From an uncultured Tenacibaculum sp. (lineage in GTDB: Bacteria; Bacteroidota; Bacteroidia; Flavobacteriales; Flavobacteriaceae), in NCBI GenBank assembly GCA_947492185.1, contig CANLMR010000002.1:62001-126000 (forward strand): a DNA stretch of 64,000 nt, read 5' to 3'. Shown in pieces: positions 15,264-25,011 of this stretch; the first letter of the stretch is position 1; every line of letters starts with the position of its first letter. The notes beneath the pieces are model-generated. The model had not been told where the DNA came from, searched no databases, and was given only the letters and a program-made list of their open reading frames with translations. The position numbers and the translations under genes are program-made.

Positions 15264-16504
15264 TTTAAAATCTCGTAAATGGTTAAAGCACTTCTCAATT
15301 TAGGCTCTATATAAGTAGTTTTAGGAGGCATTACCAAATCTTTATCTACTATAGTTTTTATCTCTTCTATGTGTGTAGGAAGCATACCAAAAGATACTTT
15401 AAAATCTCCACTATCTACTTTGGTTTTTAGCTCTAAACCATCAGATTTATCTTGAGAATAAATAATTTTCGAATCGTTTCGAATATCATCAATTCCTAAG
15501 ATTGGTTTTAATACTGTTTTAAATAGTATTTCTGCATCTAATTGACTTAATTCATCTGTAAATTCATAGGCAGATTTCCTCAAATATAATGCATAAAACT
15601 CACCTTTTAAATACATGCTAAAATGATGCTTTTCCTTAGGTTTATACAATTCTTGCCCTCTGTTTTCAATTCGGAAATAGGTATCTAATTCAATTAAAAA
15701 TTCATCTGGAGTTAACCCATTTAAATCTTTAATAAACCGATTGAATTCATAAATACTTAACTGATCATCAGATAGCAAATAACTCATAAAGAAATTGTAA
15801 TCTTCGGTTCCGTTATGATTAGGGTTTTCTTTAGCTAAATTTTTTGCTAGTATACAAGATGATGTAGTTCTATGATGACCATCAGCTATATATAATGTTT
15901 TGATATCATCAAAAGCATTTACCAACGAATCAATATCCTTTTGATCTTTAACAACCCATAGTAAATGCAAATCTTTATCAGAACTTGAGAATTCATATTC
16001 TGCTCTTTGAGTTTGGTATTTTTCTATAATTGATTTTATAATATTATTTTCAGGATAGGTGAGTAGTACAGGTTCAGCATTAAAACCAGTATTCTTTAAG
16101 TAGTTCTCGAAAAGTAGCTCTCTTTTTCTTAATGTACGTTCGTGGATTTTAATGACATTATTATGATAATCTTCAGTAGAAGTAGCTGCAATAATTCCTG
16201 AGAAAGAATGAGAGGCTGATATTTTTTGATAAACATATAATGAAGGTTGTTCCTCTTCAGTAAAAACTTGATCTTCTTTGAATTCAAGATATCTGTTATG
16301 AACCAATTTAAAACGTTGTTCGCCAATTACATCTTGTTTGTGGTACTTATATCCTGGATTTACAACATGTAAAAAGGTATACGGATTAAATGCTAATTTT
16401 GCATTTAATTCTTCTTGTGGATAGGTTTCATATGATTTTGATGAAACTAAGGCTACTTTGTCTCGAGTAGGACGAACTGCTTTAAATGGTTTTATTTTTG
16501 CCAT
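15260..16504 (-). CDS. DUF1015 family protein
   Basis: 414 residues, close to the usual length of DUF1015 (COG4198). Recognisable parts are the N-terminal KPFKAVRPTRDKVA, the ADGHHRT motif near the middle, and NFFMSYLLSDDQLSIYEF. The biochemical function is not settled; the gene is regularly found beside serC and serA in Bacteroidetes and clostridia, which suggests a link to serine metabolism. Here it starts 3 bases after serA and overlaps yggS by 4 bases. Confidence 0.93.
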   Translation of the reverse strand: MAKIKPFKAVRPTRDKVALVSSKSYETYPQEELNAKLAFNPYTFLHVVNPGYKYHKQDVIGEQRFKLVHNRYLEFKEDQVFTEEEQPSLYVYQKISASHSFSGIIAATSTEDYHNNVIKIHERTLRKRELLFENYLKNTGFNAEPVLLTYPENNIIKSIIEKYQTQRAEYEFSSSDKDLHLLWVVKDQKDIDSLVNAFDDIKTLYIADGHHRTTSSCILAKNLAKENPNHNGTEDYNFFMSYLLSDDQLSIYEFNRFIKDLNGLTPDEFLIELDTYFRIENRGQELYKPKEKHHFSMYLKGEFYALYLRKSAYEFTDELSQLDAEILFKTVLKPILGIDDIRNDSKIIYSQDKSDGLELKTKVDSGDFKVSFGMLPTHIEEIKTIVDKDLVMPPKTTYIEPKLRSALTIYEILK

Positions 16505-16507
16505 ATA

Positions 16508-17452
16508 TTAAGAAAGTATAGCTGTGATTTGATTAGCCAATTCTATACTCACTCTTTGTTGAGCTTCATTGGTTGCATTACTAATTTTTGGTGATAATGA
16601 AAGATTAGGATTCATTAACAATTGAATTTCAGGATTAGGTTCGTTTTCAAAACTATCTAAAGCAGCATATTTTACTGGTCCTTTTTCTAGAGCTTCTACT
16701 AAAGCAACTTCATCTATAAGTCCGCTTTTAACACAGTTAATAATACCAACACCATCTTTCATTTTTTTAAACTCTGTTTCGCCTAATTGAAACTCATGAG
16801 TATGTAAATGAACAGAGATAAAGTCAGAATCAGAAATTACTTCATCAAAAGAAATAGAATTTAATTCAAATTGAATCGTTTGTCCGTCGAAAAACTCTAA
16901 TTCTATTGAAGCCTCAGTTTCTTCAGGATCAGTAATAACTACATTCATTCCTAAGCCAATAGCAATTTTTGCAGTTGCTATACTTGTTGCATTAATACCA
17001 ATTAGCCCTAAGGTTTTTCCTTTTAATTCTGTTCCTCTGTACAATTTTTGAAGTCCTTTGAAATTCATATCACCTTCTAAAGGCATTTCTCTATTTGAAA
17101 GATGTAAATTACGAACCATTCCAGAAAGGTGAGCAAAAACTAATTCGGCAATTGCATTAGCACTTCCTTCTTGACTATTTACGACTTGTATTCCATTATC
17201 AATTGCATACTGTACATCAATATTATCCATCGTTGTACTTCCAGAAGCAATTAATTTTAAACTTGGACAAGCATCAATTAATTCTTGTTGTACTTGAGTT
17301 TTATTTTTAATTAAAATAGCATCTATACTATTTTGGTTTATAAAATTTTCTAGTTGCTCTTGAGCAACTTTAGTAATTAATACTTCAAATCCTTTATCTT
17401 CTAATATTACTACACCTTCTTGAGTAATTCCTTCGTTTACTAATATTTTCAT
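16508..17452 (-). CDS. SerA-like D-3-phosphoglycerate dehydrogenase homologue with altered active site
   Basis: 314 residues of the D-2-hydroxyacid dehydrogenase family, in the place where serA stands between serC and DUF1015. The fold is clear (MKILVNEGITQEGV, MDNIDVQYAIDNGIQVVN, AELVFAHL, MKDGVGIINC). Several hallmark residues are changed: the NAD-binding GxGxxG reads GLIGINATS, the catalytic Arg of CARGG is Lys (CVKSG), and the catalytic His of TPHIG is Lys (SPKIS). The catalytic Glu may remain in FENEP. A His-to-Lys change is known in the 'IIIK' type of Entamoeba and some Bacteroidetes, but the lost glycine motif and Arg go further. Activity is uncertain. Confidence 0.85.
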   Translation of the reverse strand: MKILVNEGITQEGVVILEDKGFEVLITKVAQEQLENFINQNSIDAILIKNKTQVQQELIDACPSLKLIASGSTTMDNIDVQYAIDNGIQVVNSQEGSANAIAELVFAHLSGMVRNLHLSNREMPLEGDMNFKGLQKLYRGTELKGKTLGLIGINATSIATAKIAIGLGMNVVITDPEETEASIELEFFDGQTIQFELNSISFDEVISDSDFISVHLHTHEFQLGETEFKKMKDGVGIINCVKSGLIDEVALVEALEKGPVKYAALDSFENEPNPEIQLLMNPNLSLSPKISNATNEAQQRVSIELANQITAILS

Positions 17453-17467
17453 TTTATAATTTATAAG

Positions 17468-17553
17468 TCATTGTAAGTGAAAACGAAGTAATCTGTTTTA
17501 TACTTAACTAAATTCGAGATTTAATTAATAAGATTCCTTCATTTTATTCGGAA
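17468..17553. repeat. Degraded interspersed repeat between serA-like and serC
   Basis: GTCATTGTAAG near the start, AACGAAGTAATCTG, and CGGAATGACAG at the right end recall the half-sites of the 11094-11620 array. Confidence 0.5.
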
Positions 17554-17560
17554 TGACAGT

Positions 17561-18625
17561 TTATGCTTTTCTTTCTAATTCTTTCATTACATCTACAAGT
17601 GCTTGAACACTGTATAATGGTAATGCGTTATACATACTTGCTCTATATCCACCAACAGATCGATGTCCGTTTAATCCATTAATTTTAGCTTCTTTCCACA
17701 TTTGATCAAAGCGATCCTTTAACTCACTATTTTCAATTTCAAAAGTAGCATTCATTATACTTCTATCTTCAGCATTTACAATTCCTTTAAATAATGGATT
17801 TCTATCGATTTCAGCATATAGTAAATCTGCTTTCTTTTGATTTACGCCTTCAATAAAATCAATTCCTCCTAATTCTTTTAACCATTCTAAGGTTAACATA
17901 GAAACATATACAGGAAATACTGGAGGAGTATTAAACATGCTATCTTTATCAGCATGAGTTTTATAGTTTAACATTGATGGTACTTCACGACAAATTTTAT
18001 CTAAAAATTCATTTTTGATTACCACAAGTGTTGTTCCAGCTGGTCCCATGTTTTTTTGAGCTCCGGCATAAATTAAGTCAAACTTAGAAAAATCAAGTTG
18101 ACGAGAAAATATATCTGAACTCATGTCGCAAATTACTGGAACATTCGTTTCTGGAAAACTCTTCATTTGAGTACCATAAATGGTATTATTACTTGTACAA
18201 TGGAAATAATCTACATCCGAAGGAATAGTATAATCTTTTGGTATGTATGTGAAATTCTTGTCTTTTGAAGAAGCTACTTCTACCAAATCACCAAATAATT
18301 TAGCTTCTCTAATAGCTTTAGAACTCCATGTTCCTGTATTTAAATACGCTGCTTTTTTATTTAAAAAGTTATAAGCAATCATTAAAAATTGAGAACTTGC
18401 TCCACCTTGTAAAAACAAAGCAGTATAACCTTTATTTTGAAGTTTTAAATGTTCTAAAGCTAAAGCTCTAGCTTTTTCAATAACGTCAACAAAAGGCTGA
18501 CTTCTATGAGAAATTTCAATAAGAGATAAATCATCATTATTAAAATTAACTACAGCTTCTGAAGCTTTTTGTAAAACACTTTCTGGCAATATGCACGGAC
18601 CTGCACTAAAATTATGTTTTTTCAT
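17561..18625 (-). CDS. serC: 3-phosphoserine/phosphohydroxythreonine aminotransferase
   Basis: 354 residues, typical length. It converts 3-phosphohydroxypyruvate to phosphoserine and also serves pyridoxine synthesis. The N-terminus NFSAGPCILPESVL, the FLQGGASSQF phosphate-binding loop and the PLP Lys in YAGAQKNMGPAG are diagnostic; the C-terminus holds GLNGHRSVGGYRAS. It lies between the acyl-CoA reductase and serA-like genes, all on one strand. Confidence 0.97.
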   Translation of the reverse strand: MKKHNFSAGPCILPESVLQKASEAVVNFNNDDLSLIEISHRSQPFVDVIEKARALALEHLKLQNKGYTALFLQGGASSQFLMIAYNFLNKKAAYLNTGTWSSKAIREAKLFGDLVEVASSKDKNFTYIPKDYTIPSDVDYFHCTSNNTIYGTQMKSFPETNVPVICDMSSDIFSRQLDFSKFDLIYAGAQKNMGPAGTTLVVIKNEFLDKICREVPSMLNYKTHADKDSMFNTPPVFPVYVSMLTLEWLKELGGIDFIEGVNQKKADLLYAEIDRNPLFKGIVNAEDRSIMNATFEIENSELKDRFDQMWKEAKINGLNGHRSVGGYRASMYNALPLYSVQALVDVMKELERKA

Positions 18626-18637
18626 TTCAATTTTGAT

Positions 18638-19699
18638 TTAAATGGTAGATAAGAATTTCAACGTATTTACACCATCTGCATAATCCCACAAATTTGGATG
18701 TTGTGTTTGTCCAAATTTTACTTCATTTTCAATAAAATCTTTCGCTACAATACACTGAATTTTATCACGATCTTCATAAAGCTTTATTTTTAAGTCATCT
18801 GAATTATCGTAAAATTCATAGAATACAGATGCAATAGGAGATGAGTAGCTTTCATCTTCTTTAATCATTAAGAATCCATTTTCTAGAATATCAAATTCAC
18901 TCATTAAATACACAGCTTTATTATAATCGTAGTTATTAGCGTATTTGGTATTATTTATAATTTCTTGTTTTTTAAACATTCCTTTAAAGAATGCGTCAAA
19001 ATCAAACCCTTGAGGAACAAATAATTTAGAAACAGAACGACATCCTAACCCGAAATAGCGAAAAACATCTTCGCTTAATTTTTCAAAATCTTCTTCCAAT
19101 TCATTACCAGTAATTACGGCTACAGAATTTCGGTTTTTGCGGATAATATTCGGTTTATTTTTAAAATAATATTCGAAATATCTTGAAGTATTATCACTTC
19201 CAGTTGCAATAACAGCATCAAAACCTTGTAGTTTTTCACTAGTAAATTCAATTTTACCTTTAAAGTCTTCATTTGTAAACTCTAGATACTTAGCTAAAAA
19301 AGGAAGTAAATGTTTATCGTTACTAGATAATTTAGCAAGAACAGAATGTCCAGATATTAAAACAGATAAAAAATCATGAAAACCAACCAATGGAATATTT
19401 CCAGCCATTATAATGGCAACTTTATTATTAGATTCAAGATGTAGTTTTTCATCCGAAATCCATTTTTTAATGTTTTCACTTGTTAAAGCGAAAGACCAAT
19501 TTTCACAAGAGAATAATAGATTTTCCTTCGTAAACCATGTATTACTTTCTTCTGCTAATTTTAATTGATGTTTAAATCCATCAAAGAAAATATCATTAAA
19601 AGCAACCGAATCTTTTTGTTTGATTTCTGTTCTAGAAAACTGTCCTAAAAATTGCCCTAATTTTACAAACGAATCTATTCGTTTTTCGATTTTATCCAT
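18638..19699 (-). CDS. Acyl-CoA reductase (LuxC-like)
   Basis: 353 residues of the LuxC/acyl-CoA reductase family (aldehyde dehydrogenase superfamily). AIIMAGNIPLVGFHDFLSVL is the nucleotide-binding region, and FRYFGLGCRSVSKLFVP contains the likely catalytic Cys. It would reduce an acyl-CoA or acyl-thioester to an aldehyde with NADPH. It is encoded 12 bases upstream of serC and divergent from the ferredoxin gene, which may share its redox pathway. The substrate cannot be read from the sequence. Confidence 0.9.
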   Translation of the reverse strand: MDKIEKRIDSFVKLGQFLGQFSRTEIKQKDSVAFNDIFFDGFKHQLKLAEESNTWFTKENLLFSCENWSFALTSENIKKWISDEKLHLESNNKVAIIMAGNIPLVGFHDFLSVLISGHSVLAKLSSNDKHLLPFLAKYLEFTNEDFKGKIEFTSEKLQGFDAVIATGSDNTSRYFEYYFKNKPNIIRKNRNSVAVITGNELEEDFEKLSEDVFRYFGLGCRSVSKLFVPQGFDFDAFFKGMFKKQEIINNTKYANNYDYNKAVYLMSEFDILENGFLMIKEDESYSSPIASVFYEFYDNSDDLKIKLYEDRDKIQCIVAKDFIENEVKFGQTQHPNLWDYADGVNTLKFLSTI

Positions 19700-19703
19700 T
19701 TAA

Positions 19704-19735
19704 ATTGTTTCTAAATTAAATTGGCTTTATTTTTG
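19704..19735 (+). promoter_or_regulatory. Promoter of the ferredoxin gene
   Basis: ATTG at 19704 and TATTTTTG at 19728-19735 give the Bacteroidetes -33/-7 pattern with 20 bases between them. The ATG at 19771 follows 35 bases later. Confidence 0.6.
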
Positions 19736-19770
19736 CAACTGCAAAGTTACAAAACTGAAATAGATTAGCT

Positions 19771-20121
19771 ATGGCGATTATTATAACAGATGAATGTATA
19801 AATTGTGGTGCTTGTGAACCTGAGTGCCCAAATACAGCGATATATGAAGGAGCAGAGGAGTGGAAATATGCTGACGGAACAGATTTAGCAGGAAATATAG
19901 TTTTACCAAACGGAAATAGTGCAAATGCAGATGAAGATCAAGAGCCAATTTCTGATGAAATTTATTATATAGTAGCAGATAAATGTACTGAATGTAAAGG
20001 TTTTCATGAAGAGCCTCAATGTGCTGCTGTTTGTCCTGTAGACTGTTGTGTTCCAGATGAAGACAATGTTGAAACAGAAGAGGGGTTGTTAGGAAAACAA
20101 CGATTTATGCATAACGATTAA
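19771..20121 (+). CDS. 4Fe-4S dicluster ferredoxin
   Basis: 116 residues. The first cluster motif is [13 protein letters not shown]. The second is [20 protein letters not shown], with the insertion between the second and third Cys typical of the Alvin/YfhL-type ferredoxins. It carries electrons in the cytoplasm. It is divergent from the acyl-CoA reductase gene and ends in its own terminator. Confidence 0.95.
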   Translation: MAIIITDECINCGACEPECPNTAIYEGAEEWKYADGTDLAGNIVLPNGNSANADEDQEPISDEIYYIVADKCTECKGFHEEPQCAAVCPVDCCVPDEDNVETEEGLLGKQRFMHND

Positions 20122-20141
20122 AATACTTTTGTATTGATATG

Positions 20142-20170
20142 AAATCCTGAGTTTTTCTCAGGATTTTTTT
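20142..20170 (+). terminator. Terminator of the ferredoxin gene
   Basis: AAATCCTGAG, loop TTTTT, CTCAGGATT and a long T run; the stem is perfect. Confidence 0.9.
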
Positions 20171-20183
20171 TATACTAAAGTCG

Positions 20184-20191
20184 TATATTTG
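20184..20191 (+). promoter_or_regulatory. Promoter -7 box of ychF
   Basis: TATATTTG, 19 bases before the ATG at 20211, directly after the ferredoxin terminator. Confidence 0.65.
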
Positions 20192-20210
20192 CACCGCTAA
20201 AATTTAAAAT

Positions 20211-21302
20211 ATGAAAGCCGGAATTGTAGGATTACCAAATGTTGGAAAATCAACTTTATTCAATTGTTTATCGAATGCTAAAGCACAAAGTGCTAACTTT
20301 CCATTCTGTACAATAGAACCAAACTTAGGTGTAGTTAATGTACCTGATCCTAGATTAGAGAAATTAGAAGAATTAGTAAATCCTGAAAAAGTAATTCCTG
20401 CTACAGTAGAAATTGTTGATATTGCAGGTTTAGTTAGAGGAGCAAGTAAAGGAGAAGGATTAGGAAATCAATTCTTAGCAAATATTAGAGAAACTGATGC
20501 TATTTTACATGTATTGCGTTGTTTTGATAATGACAATATTATTCATGTTGATGGTTCTGTTGATCCTATTAGAGATAAAGAAACCATTGATATTGAATTA
20601 CAGTTAAAAGATTTAGAAGCTGTTGAAAAGAGATTAGAAAAAGTAAAGAGAGCAGCTAAAACTGGAAATAAAGAAGCTCAAGCTGAGTTAGCACTTTTAG
20701 AAAAAATTCAGGCAGTTTTATTAGAAGGAAAATCGGTTAGAACAATTGAGTTTACTGAAAAAGAAGATGAGCTTGTAAAATCTATGCAGTTTATTACAGC
20801 AAAACCTGTTATGTATGTATGTAATGTGGATGAATCTTCTGCTAAAGATGGAAATGCTTATGTTGAGCAAGTAAAAGAAGCAGTAAAAAATGAAGATGCA
20901 GAAATTATTGTTTTAGCTGTAGCTACAGAGGCTGATATTGCAGAATTAGAAGATTATGAAGAGCGTCAAATGTTTTTAACTGATATTGGATTAGAGGAAC
21001 CAGGAGTTTCTCGTTTAATCCGCTCTGCATATACGTTATTAAATTTACAAACATATTTTACCGCTGGAGAAAAAGAAGTAAGAGCTTGGACAATTCCTGT
21101 AGGGTCTACTGCACCACAAGCAGCTGGAGTTATTCATACTGATTTTGAAAAAGGGTTTATTAGAGCAGAAACTATTAGTTACAATGACTATGAAACTTAT
21201 GGTAGTGAAGCTAAAGTTAAAGAAGCGGGTAAGGTTAGAGTAGAAGGGAAGGAATATGTAGTTGCTGATGGTGACGTAATGCACTTTAGATTTAACGTTT
21301 AA
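20211..21302 (+). CDS. ychF: Redox-regulated ATPase YchF
   Basis: 363 residues, the exact size of the family. The P-loop is [12 protein letters not shown], followed by [17 protein letters not shown] (switch II). The NKxD motif is NVDE, as in the ATP-specific Obg-related members. The C-terminal TGS domain ends [13 protein letters not shown]. It binds ribosomes and affects stress responses. It is a single-gene transcript with promoter and terminator visible. Confidence 0.98.
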   Translation: MKAGIVGLPNVGKSTLFNCLSNAKAQSANFPFCTIEPNLGVVNVPDPRLEKLEELVNPEKVIPATVEIVDIAGLVRGASKGEGLGNQFLANIRETDAILHVLRCFDNDNIIHVDGSVDPIRDKETIDIELQLKDLEAVEKRLEKVKRAAKTGNKEAQAELALLEKIQAVLLEGKSVRTIEFTEKEDELVKSMQFITAKPVMYVCNVDESSAKDGNAYVEQVKEAVKNEDAEIIVLAVATEADIAELEDYEERQMFLTDIGLEEPGVSRLIRSAYTLLNLQTYFTAGEKEVRAWTIPVGSTAPQAAGVIHTDFEKGFIRAETISYNDYETYGSEAKVKEAGKVRVEGKEYVVADGDVMHFRFNV

Positions 21303-21329
21303 TAAGAAAATTCACTTATAAATATTTAC

Positions 21330-21362
21330 AAGCTCAAAATCGTTAGGTTTTGAGCTTTTTTG
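21330..21362 (+). terminator. Terminator of ychF
   Basis: AAGCTCAAAA, 8-base loop, TTTTGAGCTT and a T run; perfect 10-bp stem. Confidence 0.9.
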
Positions 21363-21393
21363 TATTTTGTAGTCATAAATATATCACACTACA

Positions 21394-22068
21394 ATGCAGA
21401 TAGAAAAATCAACCTTTCAATTCTTAAATAAATTGTCTAAGAATAATAATCGTGATTGGTTTAGCGAACATAAATCTGAATTTGATTCAGTTCAAAAAGA
21501 CGTAAAACAATTTTACAAAGCTATTCAGGAAAATCTTGAATCACATGATGAAATTGAAAAGCATAAGTTTTTTAGAATTTACAGAGATGTACGTTTTTCC
21601 AAAGATAAAACACCATATAAAACACATTTTGCAGGTTCATTTTCTAGAAGTGGAGCACATTTAAGGGGAGGATATTATTTGCGATTAAAACCAGGAGAAA
21701 GCTTTTTGGCTGGTGGTTTTTGGGAACCAAATAAAGAGGATTTATTTAGAATTAGAAAAGAGATTGAAATAGATGCTTCAGAATTTAGAGAGATATTGGC
21801 TAATAAAACATTCCAAAAATATTTTGGTAATAAATTTGAAGGGGAAGAATTAAAAACTGCACCTAAAGGTTTTGATAAAACACATCCAGATATAGATTTA
21901 CTTCGTAAAAAAGGCTATATAGCTGTTCGTAATTTTACAGATACAGAAGTTTTATCAAAAGGTTTTTTAAATGAAATTAACGCTTCTTACTTGGCGTTAC
22001 GACCATTTTTTGATTTAATGAGTTCTGTATTAACTACAAATTTAAATGGTGAGAGTTTGCTAAACTAA
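21394..22068 (+). CDS. DUF2461 domain-containing protein
   Basis: 224 residues, matching the TIGR02453/DUF2461 family. Signatures are FLNKLSKNNNRDWFSEHKSE near the start, RIYRDVRFSKDKTPYKTHF and GGYYLRLKPGESFLAGGFW. The molecular function is unknown; the protein is cytoplasmic. Its last 35 bases overlap the 3' end of the convergent MATE gene, which is unusually long for a tail-to-tail overlap. Confidence 0.93.
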   Translation: MQIEKSTFQFLNKLSKNNNRDWFSEHKSEFDSVQKDVKQFYKAIQENLESHDEIEKHKFFRIYRDVRFSKDKTPYKTHFAGSFSRSGAHLRGGYYLRLKPGESFLAGGFWEPNKEDLFRIRKEIEIDASEFREILANKTFQKYFGNKFEGEELKTAPKGFDKTHPDIDLLRKKGYIAVRNFTDTEVLSKGFLNEINASYLALRPFFDLMSSVLTTNLNGESLLN

Positions 22069-23395
22069 GCTTTTTAGTTTCCTTTTTTACATAAATATAA
22101 GTAACTACTGTGGCTAATAAATCAGAAATAGGAAAGGAAAACCAGATCCCATCCAAACCAAAAAACATAGGTAGTACAATTATAAAAGGAATTAAAAAAA
22201 TAGATTGTCTTAATAAAGTCAATATTAATGCTGGTTTTGCTTTACCTACTGCTTGAAAGTATGATGCACCTACTAACTGAAATGCAATAAAAGGAGTTGC
22301 TAATAATGTAGTAAGTATTGCATTTGGTGTCTGTTTTAATAATTGTTTATCAGTTGTAAATACTGCTGTCATTTCGTAATTTAAAAAGTAAACAGCAATA
22401 AAAATAAAAACACATAATATGGTTCCATATTTATTTGCAGTGTTTAAAACATCTTTCACTCGATCATAATGTTTTGCTCCATAATTATATCCTGCTATTG
22501 GTAAAAAACCTTGCACAATACCAAATACTGGGAAAAAGATAAACATCATTAATCTATTAATAATTCCAAATACAGCTACTGAAGATTCATTCCCATATTT
22601 AAACAATGAATAATTTAATATAATTGTTAGAACACTTACCGTTCCTTGTCTTACTAGAGTAATGCTTCCTAACGAACTAATTTCAGATACAACACTTTTT
22701 TCTAGTTTTAAATAACTAAAACCTATTTTGAGATTACTCTTTTTAGATAATAAAAAACCAAGAATAAATAGACCGCAAACAGCATAAGCAATAGAAGTAG
22801 CTAAACCTGCACCAAACATTCCCCATCCTAATACTTTAATAAAAACAATATCAAGAATAATATTAGCAACTGCTGGTAGTATTAGTGCTATCATTGCATA
22901 AGTAGGTTTGCCTAAAGCTCTAATAATTGGGTTTCCCATCATTGCATAAGCAAGAAATGGTACACCAATTATGATTATTCTAAAATATGGCAATGCTGGT
23001 TCTAAGATATTACCATTTGCTCCAAATAAACGAAGGACTTGTTCTTCAAAAAGCAAACAAACGGTAACTAAAATTAAAGATGATAATGTTGTTAAACTAA
23101 TTTGATTACCAAACACTTTTTTAGCTTTTTCTACTTTATCAGCTCCAAGTGCTAAAGAAATTACTGAACTTCCTCCAATTCCAATAGCCATTCCAATTGA
23201 GGAAATTAAAAAACCTATAGGAAGTACAACTGTAATTGCTGCAATAGCTAAAACACCAATCCATTGTCCAACAAAAATAGTATCAACAATCATGTTAATG
23301 GACATTACAAGGATTCCAATAGATGCAGGAATTGATTGCTTTAAGAGTAAGCTACTTACTTTCTCAGTTGAAAGCTCATTGGCAATTTTATTCAT
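22034..23395 (-). CDS. MATE family efflux transporter
   Basis: 453 residues with twelve hydrophobic segments in two halves, each a MatE domain. SMNMIVDTIFVGQWIG and GMAIGIGGSSVISLALG are typical. It exports drugs or metabolites against sodium or protons; the substrate is unknown. It overlaps the end of the DUF2461 gene by 35 bases, tail to tail, and is divergent from the thioesterase gene. Confidence 0.94.
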   Translation of the reverse strand: MNKIANELSTEKVSSLLLKQSIPASIGILVMSINMIVDTIFVGQWIGVLAIAAITVVLPIGFLISSIGMAIGIGGSSVISLALGADKVEKAKKVFGNQISLTTLSSLILVTVCLLFEEQVLRLFGANGNILEPALPYFRIIIIGVPFLAYAMMGNPIIRALGKPTYAMIALILPAVANIILDIVFIKVLGWGMFGAGLATSIAYAVCGLFILGFLLSKKSNLKIGFSYLKLEKSVVSEISSLGSITLVRQGTVSVLTIILNYSLFKYGNESSVAVFGIINRLMMFIFFPVFGIVQGFLPIAGYNYGAKHYDRVKDVLNTANKYGTILCVFIFIAVYFLNYEMTAVFTTDKQLLKQTPNAILTTLLATPFIAFQLVGASYFQAVGKAKPALILTLLRQSIFLIPFIIVLPMFFGLDGIWFSFPISDLLATVVTYIYVKKETKKLSLANSHHLNL

Positions 23396-23442
23396 AGTAG
23401 AAAATTAGTAAACAAATTAACGAAATAATACGCTTAGTTATG

Positions 23443-23450
23443 TATGTTTG
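23443..23450 (+). promoter_or_regulatory. Promoter -7 box ahead of the thioesterase gene
   Basis: TATGTTTG matches TANNTTTG. It covers the first possible ATG (23444), which argues for the ATG at 23456 and a very short or absent leader. Confidence 0.45.
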
Positions 23451-23455
23451 TTTAT

Positions 23456-23857
23456 ATGAATTCAAATAAAATTTTTAGTACTCAGCGTACAGTTCTACCT
23501 GAAGAAATAGATGAATTAAACCACGTCAATAATGTAGTTTATGTTCAATGGGTACAGGATATTGCAAAAATGCATTGGAGAGAATTAATTAAAAATTCAT
23601 CTGAAAAAGATTTTATTTGGGTGGTACTTAGACATGAAATTGACTATAAAAATCAAGCAAAACGTAATGATGTTATAACACTAAATACCTGGGTAGGAGA
23701 GACTGAAGGTGTAAAGTCTGTTCGTTATGTGGAAATTTATAAAGAGAATACTTTATTAATAAGAGCAAAGACTATTTGGTGTTTATTAAATGGAAAAACA
23801 TTTCGTCCTACAAGAATTACAGAAAGTATTTTAAAATTACTTTCTCAAGTGCAATAA
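23456..23857 (+). CDS. Acyl-CoA thioesterase (4HBT hot-dog fold)
   Basis: 133 residues from the ATG at 23456; an ATG at 23444 would add four residues but falls in the promoter box. EEIDELNHVNNVVYVQW is the 4-hydroxybenzoyl-CoA thioesterase signature, with the likely catalytic Asp and the HVNN loop. The central helix and RAKTIWCLLNGKTFRP fit the YbgC/FatA-like group. It would hydrolyse an acyl-CoA in the cytoplasm. The DEAD-box gene follows after 26 bases with its own promoter box. Confidence 0.9.
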   Translation: MNSNKIFSTQRTVLPEEIDELNHVNNVVYVQWVQDIAKMHWRELIKNSSEKDFIWVVLRHEIDYKNQAKRNDVITLNTWVGETEGVKSVRYVEIYKENTLLIRAKTIWCLLNGKTFRPTRITESILKLLSQVQ

Positions 23858-23860
23858 GAC

Positions 23861-23868
23861 TATCTTTG
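23861..23868 (+). promoter_or_regulatory. Promoter -7 box of the DEAD-box helicase
   Basis: TATCTTTG, 15 bases before the ATG at 23884. Confidence 0.6.
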
Positions 23869-23883
23869 CAGCAAAAAAAATAA

Positions 23884-24996
23884 ATGTCGACATTCTCAGA
23901 TTTAGGTGTTCAAAAAGATTTTATTAAAGGGTTAAAAGAATTAGGTATTAAGAATCCTACTGAAATTCAAGAGAAAACAATTCCTTTTTTAATTGATAAT
24001 AGAAGTGATTTTATCGGATTAGCTCAAACAGGTACGGGTAAAACAGCTGCTTTTGGTTTACCCATATTACATCAAATAAATCCTGATTCAAATAAAATTC
24101 AGGCACTTATATTGTCGCCAACAAGAGAGTTAGTTCAGCAAATAAAAAAGCAACTTTTTAAATTTACGAAATACGTAGATAAGAAAATATTTGTAGAAGG
24201 TGTTTATGGTGGTGAAAAAATAGAAAGACAAATAAAGAATATAAAAAGAACTACACATGTTGTAGTTGCTACACCAGGAAGACTTATTGATCTTATTGAA
24301 AGAGGAGAGATAGATTTAAAGTATATCAAAACTCTTGTGTTAGATGAAGCTGATGAGATGTTGAGTATGGGGTTTAAATTAGAAATAAATAGAATTCTTA
24401 AATATACTTCTGGAGATAGAAATACTTGGTTATTCTCTGCTACAATGCCAGAAGAAATTAAACGTATTGTTAAAAACTACATGAATATTAATGCTAAACG
24501 AGTAGAAATTAACCCTGCTTCACTAGTAAACGAAAACATTACACATTATTACTCTGTAGTAACATTAGCTGATAAAACAGAAGGAATTATATCTTTTTTA
24601 GAAGGAAGAAATGATGAAAGAGGTATCATATTTGTTAGAACAAAAGCTGGCGCAAGAAAGCTTACTGATGAGTTGAAAAAGGATGGCTTTACTATTGGAG
24701 TGTTGGAAGGTGATATGAAACAAATTGAACGAGACAAAGTAATGAGAGCGTTCAAAAACCAAAGTTTACAATATTTAGTTGCTACTGATGTTGCAGCCAG
24801 AGGAATAGATGTTCAGAATTTGAATTTTGTTATACATCATCAACTTCCTGAGCAATTAGAATACTATACCCATAGAAGTGGTCGTACTGCAAGAGCTGGA
24901 AATAGAGGTATATCTCAGGCATTTATTTTATCTAATGAAATTGAAAATATTCATCAAATTCAGAAAAAACTAAAGATTGAATTTATTAAAAAATGA
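23884..24996 (+). CDS. DEAD-box RNA helicase
   Basis: 370 residues, the bare two-domain helicase core without a C-terminal extension. Motifs in order: Q motif FSDLGVQKDFIKGLKEL, AQTGTGKTAAF, SPTRELVQQ, TPGRLIDL, DEADEM, FSATMP, GIIFVRTKAGARKL, TDVAARGIDV, HRSGRTARAG. It unwinds short RNA duplexes, for example in ribosome assembly or cold adaptation. It is followed after 15 bases by the TRIC-like gene. Confidence 0.95.
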   Translation: MSTFSDLGVQKDFIKGLKELGIKNPTEIQEKTIPFLIDNRSDFIGLAQTGTGKTAAFGLPILHQINPDSNKIQALILSPTRELVQQIKKQLFKFTKYVDKKIFVEGVYGGEKIERQIKNIKRTTHVVVATPGRLIDLIERGEIDLKYIKTLVLDEADEMLSMGFKLEINRILKYTSGDRNTWLFSATMPEEIKRIVKNYMNINAKRVEINPASLVNENITHYYSVVTLADKTEGIISFLEGRNDERGIIFVRTKAGARKLTDELKKDGFTIGVLEGDMKQIERDKVMRAFKNQSLQYLVATDVAARGIDVQNLNFVIHHQLPEQLEYYTHRSGRTARAGNRGISQAFILSNEIENIHQIQKKLKIEFIKK

Positions 24997-25011
24997 TAAT
25001 TCATTTGGGTT

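Noticed and set aside
22034..22068. Frameshift at the end of the DUF2461 or MATE gene
   Set aside because: The 35-base tail-to-tail overlap is long, but both C-termini look natural and neither frame shows a homopolymer error.
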